The translations under genes and the position numbers were made by a program. The notes under the pieces were generated by a model, which was given only the letters and a program-made list of their open reading frames with translations, was not told where the DNA came from and ran no database searches. Below, one piece after another: positions 61,686-64,000 of a stretch of 64,000 nucleotides of DNA (the stretch's first letter is position 1; each line of letters opens with the position of its first letter). The DNA comes from Chryseobacterium geocarposphaerae (lineage in GTDB: Bacteria; Bacteroidota; Bacteroidia; Flavobacteriales; Weeksellaceae), in the NCBI RefSeq assembly GCF_002797535.1, contig NZ_PGFD01000001.1, positions 1,116,001 through 1,180,000 of the forward strand. The letters are read 5' to 3'.

Positions 61686-62528
61686 TCTGAGTAAATATAA
61701 TTCAAGAACATTATTGTTTTTTGCATTTTCTTCTTTCGCTTTCTTTTCCCGTTCTCTAAACATTTTTTCGGGATCCAGAGGCTTTCCGCTTTCGTCTACA
61801 ATAGTTACTTTCGTATTTCCGGACATCATCTGTCGCATCCCTTTGGTAGGATTATTTCTGTAATCAACAAACTGCTTTTTATATTTATCCGGATCTACTT
61901 CAAACAGGTTTCCGAATATTTTCTTTTCTGCATCACTTTTCCATTCCTGATTATCGGGAATTTTTGCAATGCCTTTCAGAACAAAAGAGTGAGATTGGGT
62001 TTTATCCTCTACTTTAATAATCATTCCCGGCAGTCCGTGAAATTTATAGGGTCCATCCTGAATAGGAAGATCGGGTACAAACCAGGCAGTCCACTGTCTC
62101 CCTGCAAAGCTTACATTTGCTTTCTGGGCATTAAACTCACCAATTTTTTCTTTTTCAGGAAGTATTTTCCAATCCATTTTTCTTTGGTCATTTACCTTAT
62201 AATGATCCACCTCTAATTGATTAAAAAACAAAACTTTATAGTCAGGATATGATTTCTCAACGGCGAAAGATATTTTCCCATAATCTATTCCGCTAAAATC
62301 ATGCATATTTTTTGCGATTCTGTCTTCTCTTATTGAATCTGCGGTAAAGCTTTTTCTGCTATAAAATTTTGATCCTTTTTTAGCGATATCCAGATACATG
62401 ATCTCCTGATCAGATTTGCTTCTGTCTGTAGAGTCTGCTACAAATTTGTATTCATAAATAAAACGCTGATTCTGAGCCAGCATGAAAACACTAAAAAAAG
62501 AAAAAACTCCCAAAATAATTCTCTTCAT
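61683..62528 (-). CDS. GLPGLI-family protein
   Basis: This 281-residue protein has a signal peptide (MKRIILGVFSFFSVFMLAQ). The name motif appears as YKFHGLPGMIIKVEDKT. RQWTAWFVPDLPIQDGPYKF just before it is the other conserved block of the family. It opens FIYEYKFVADSTDRSKSDQEIMYLDI. Function is unknown; members occur as paralogue groups in Bacteroidetes and are often near TonB-dependent receptors. It is the second of a tandem pair; the first copy, 111 bp upstream, shares the same block order. Confidence 0.9.
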   Translation of the reverse strand: MKRIILGVFSFFSVFMLAQNQRFIYEYKFVADSTDRSKSDQEIMYLDIAKKGSKFYSRKSFTADSIREDRIAKNMHDFSGIDYGKISFAVEKSYPDYKVLFFNQLEVDHYKVNDQRKMDWKILPEKEKIGEFNAQKANVSFAGRQWTAWFVPDLPIQDGPYKFHGLPGMIIKVEDKTQSHSFVLKGIAKIPDNQEWKSDAEKKIFGNLFEVDPDKYKKQFVDYRNNPTKGMRQMMSGNTKVTIVDESGKPLDPEKMFREREKKAKEENAKNNNVLELYLLR

Positions 62529-62587
62529 ATTGATTTTTTTTCAAAGATAATTTTTTTTATTAAACTGGATTGGTTTGTTGTATAAAG

Positions 62588-62619
62588 AAAAAGCAGGAAA
62601 ATTTTATCACTCCTGCTTC
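62588..62619 (-). terminator. Terminator after the first GLPGLI gene
   Basis: The stem AAGCAGGA / TCCTGCTT is followed by a T run on the minus strand, 22 bp past the stop at 62640. Confidence 0.82.
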
Positions 62620-62639
62620 AATTAGAAAATATATGTATT

Positions 62640-63545
62640 TTAATTTACTAGGTCCGGTTCGATAGGATTATTATTTTTTGCTAAACCTTCTTTGGTTCTT
62701 TTTTCCATTTCCCTGAACACCTGGTTTGGATCTGAAATCTCTTTCCCATCAGCTGTTTTCGTTTTAAAAACCATTTTCGTATTGCCATCGTTTTTCATCA
62801 TCATTTCCCTCATATTTTTTGTAGGATCATTTACGTATGCTTTCCATGCTTTTTTAAACTGATCTTTCGTCACTTCAATTTCTTTGCCTCCCATTCCGAA
62901 TAATTTGATATTTTCTGGTAAGCTCAGCTCCTTATCCTCAGCTTTACTACTTTGAAGGACTTTATTCCCTACCAGAGTCATTACATGAGAACCTGTTGTA
63001 TCTTCTATTTTAACAATCAGTCCCGGTAATCCGTAAAAAGTGTACGGTCCGTCCTGGAAAGGAAGATCACCGGCAAACCAGGCAATCCATTCTCTACCGC
63101 CAAAACTTGTAGTGGCTTTCTGAGCTGTGTATTCTCCAATTTTTTGTTTTTCAGACTGTATTTTCCATTCAGGCTTTTTATCTTCTTTTATTTTATAAGA
63201 ATCGCTGGAAATATTTCTGAAAAGATAAGTCTTGAAATCAGGATAAGACTTGGTTACTCTATAAGAAACCTGCCCCGGTTTTTCTCTTTTATTGATGCTT
63301 ATATTTCCTGAAAATGTCTTGATCTGTTTTTCCAGATCCGCCCTTTGCGTGGAATCAGCAATATATTTGTCACGGCTGTAATAAGAAGATCCGTTTTTAT
63401 CTATATCCAGATACATCATTTCCGTTTTTATATCCGTTTTATCATTGGAGTTAGGTATAAACTTATATTCATAAAAGAATCTGTTGGTCTGAGCATTGGT
63501 AATCATTCCAATCAAAATACAACTAAAGACTAAAAGTTTTTTCAT
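62640..63545 (-). CDS. GLPGLI-family protein, paralogue
   Basis: This 301-residue protein has a signal peptide (MKKLLVFSCILIGMITNAQ) and matches its neighbour in layout. It opens RFFYEYKFIPNSNDKTDIKTEMMYLDI, continues with REWIAWFAGDLPFQDGPYTFYGLPGLIVKIEDTT (the name motif) and ends with basic/acidic helices. The similarity to the gene at 61683 shows a local duplication. It starts 10 bp after the upstream partial gene, so it is co-transcribed with it; a terminator precedes the second copy. Confidence 0.9.
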   Translation of the reverse strand: MKKLLVFSCILIGMITNAQTNRFFYEYKFIPNSNDKTDIKTEMMYLDIDKNGSSYYSRDKYIADSTQRADLEKQIKTFSGNISINKREKPGQVSYRVTKSYPDFKTYLFRNISSDSYKIKEDKKPEWKIQSEKQKIGEYTAQKATTSFGGREWIAWFAGDLPFQDGPYTFYGLPGLIVKIEDTTGSHVMTLVGNKVLQSSKAEDKELSLPENIKLFGMGGKEIEVTKDQFKKAWKAYVNDPTKNMREMMMKNDGNTKMVFKTKTADGKEISDPNQVFREMEKRTKEGLAKNNNPIEPDLVN

Positions 63546-63555
63546 TTTTTACAAA

Positions 63556-64000
63556 TTAATAGGTGATAATCTCCATTCTTTTAGCATAAGATCTATTGTT
63601 GCTCCCTGCTACACGATCTACTTTAAAAACTTTGATGTTCGCAGGCAAGTTAATATCTTTTGGATCACTTTGATACGCCATAAATTCTTCTCTGCTTACT
63701 TTTTTTCCATTGACATACAATTCAGGCACATCAACATTAATCATAAATAAAGCAGTTTTTCCTACAGGAGATTTTTTATTGTTTTCATCTTTAACTTCAG
63801 CGCCATGTACATCAACAATCTTATTTAAGCTATTATCTATTCTAAAGATCGCAAAATTGTTTTTGTTAGGTGTATTTTGATGCAAATCCTGTATTTTTTT
63901 TGCTTCTTTTTTCAGTAGTTCTTTTTCAGTTTCAGTCAAAGGCTTTTTTTCATAATCCCTGCTTTTAGGAAACTTTTCATCAAAGGCATATTCTCTTCGA
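63556..64000 (-). CDS. C-terminal part of a protein entering from the right edge
   Basis: The frame is open to the window edge, so the gene begins outside. A TTG at 63937-63939 is an internal codon, not the start; upstream residues EYAFDEKFPKSRDYEKKPLTETEKELLKKEAKK continue the same frame. About 148 residues are visible. The end contains VPELYVNGKKVSREEFMAYQSDPKDINLPANIKVFKVDRVAG and finishes SYAKRMEIITY, a pattern like the TonB-plug-type tail of flavobacterial M56/BlaR1 membrane proteins. That is a tentative reading. It is 10 bp upstream of the first GLPGLI gene. Confidence 0.6.
   Translation of the reverse strand, partial: RREYAFDEKFPKSRDYEKKPLTETEKELLKKEAKKIQDLHQNTPNKNNFAIFRIDNSLNKIVDVHGAEVKDENNKKSPVGKTALFMINVDVPELYVNGKKVSREEFMAYQSDPKDINLPANIKVFKVDRVAGSNNRSYAKRMEIITY

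Noticed and set aside
1..64000. tRNA, rRNA, CRISPR arrays, prophage or transposase genes
   Set aside because: I looked for these in gaps between genes and saw none; small ncRNAs could be missed by eye.

Overview
The window reads as a chromosomal segment of a Flavobacteriales bacterium, most likely Chryseobacterium or a close Weeksellaceae relative. The DNA is AT-rich, several genes are preceded by Bacteroidetes-type -7 boxes (TAnnTTTG) rather than Shine-Dalgarno sequences, and lineage-typical families are present: type IX secretion C-terminal sorting domain, GLPGLI, DUF4476, DUF4920, subtype-iii T6SS baseplate, GxxExxY. No tRNA, rRNA, CRISPR array, prophage or transposase gene was seen.

Layout. 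1-2.2 kb: 5' end of a T6SS baseplate operon (tssE, then tssF running off the left edge). 2.3-5.6 kb: APC permease, DUF4920 protein, M14-type carboxypeptidase. 5.6-6.4 kb: an 840-bp gene-free stretch ending in repeated operator-like sites ahead of an XRE regulator. 7-13.5 kb: proline dehydrogenase, UbiA prenyltransferase plus mevalonate kinase, UMF1-type MFS, thiolase. 13.6-16 kb: ECF sigma factor, anti-sigma-like protein and predicted envelope protein. 16.1-20.9 kb: nucleoside-type permease plus bifunctional nuclease, etfBA, SDR. 21-25.3 kb: T9SS-exported protein, M20 dipeptidase, small lipoprotein, THUMP-like methyltransferase. 25.27-25.75 kb: a 481-bp cassette with 32-bp inverted termini carrying a GxxExxY gene, wedged between the methyltransferase and mutA. 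25.8-28.7 kb: mutA, ftsB-like, udk, Lrp/AsnC regulator. 28.8-31.7 kb: cobalamin riboswitch and metE. 31.8-35.4 kb: a frameshifted small gene, a J-domain/KTSC protein, HAD phosphatase, AraC regulator, exported protein. 35.7-42.1 kb: tetR-tolC-MFP-RND efflux operon with an operator array. 42.2-50.1 kb: CvfB, lipoprotein, DUF4476 protein, lpdA, small Cys protein, GT4 glycosyltransferase, recQ. 50.3-55.9 kb (+ strand): kdsD, tatC, M1 and M61 peptidases. 56.1-64 kb: histidine kinase with dacB, pepE, TPR protein, YdeI-like protein, fructose-6-phosphate aldolase, and a GLPGLI pair behind a gene that enters from the right edge.

How the genes fit together. Amino-acid and peptide use is prominent: permease, M1, M14, M20, M61 and S51 peptidases, proline dehydrogenase. 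This joins acyl-CoA and electron-transfer functions (thiolase, EtfAB, LpdA, MutA). Vitamin B12 links two loci: metE sits behind a B12 riboswitch while MutA belongs to a B12-dependent enzyme, implying that the cell uses B12 when available. The window also contains four copies of a short GTCAT...ATGAC-type dispersed repeat and two copies of a second, roughly 100-bp intergenic repeat. Most single genes end in clear, often bidirectional, hairpin terminators.
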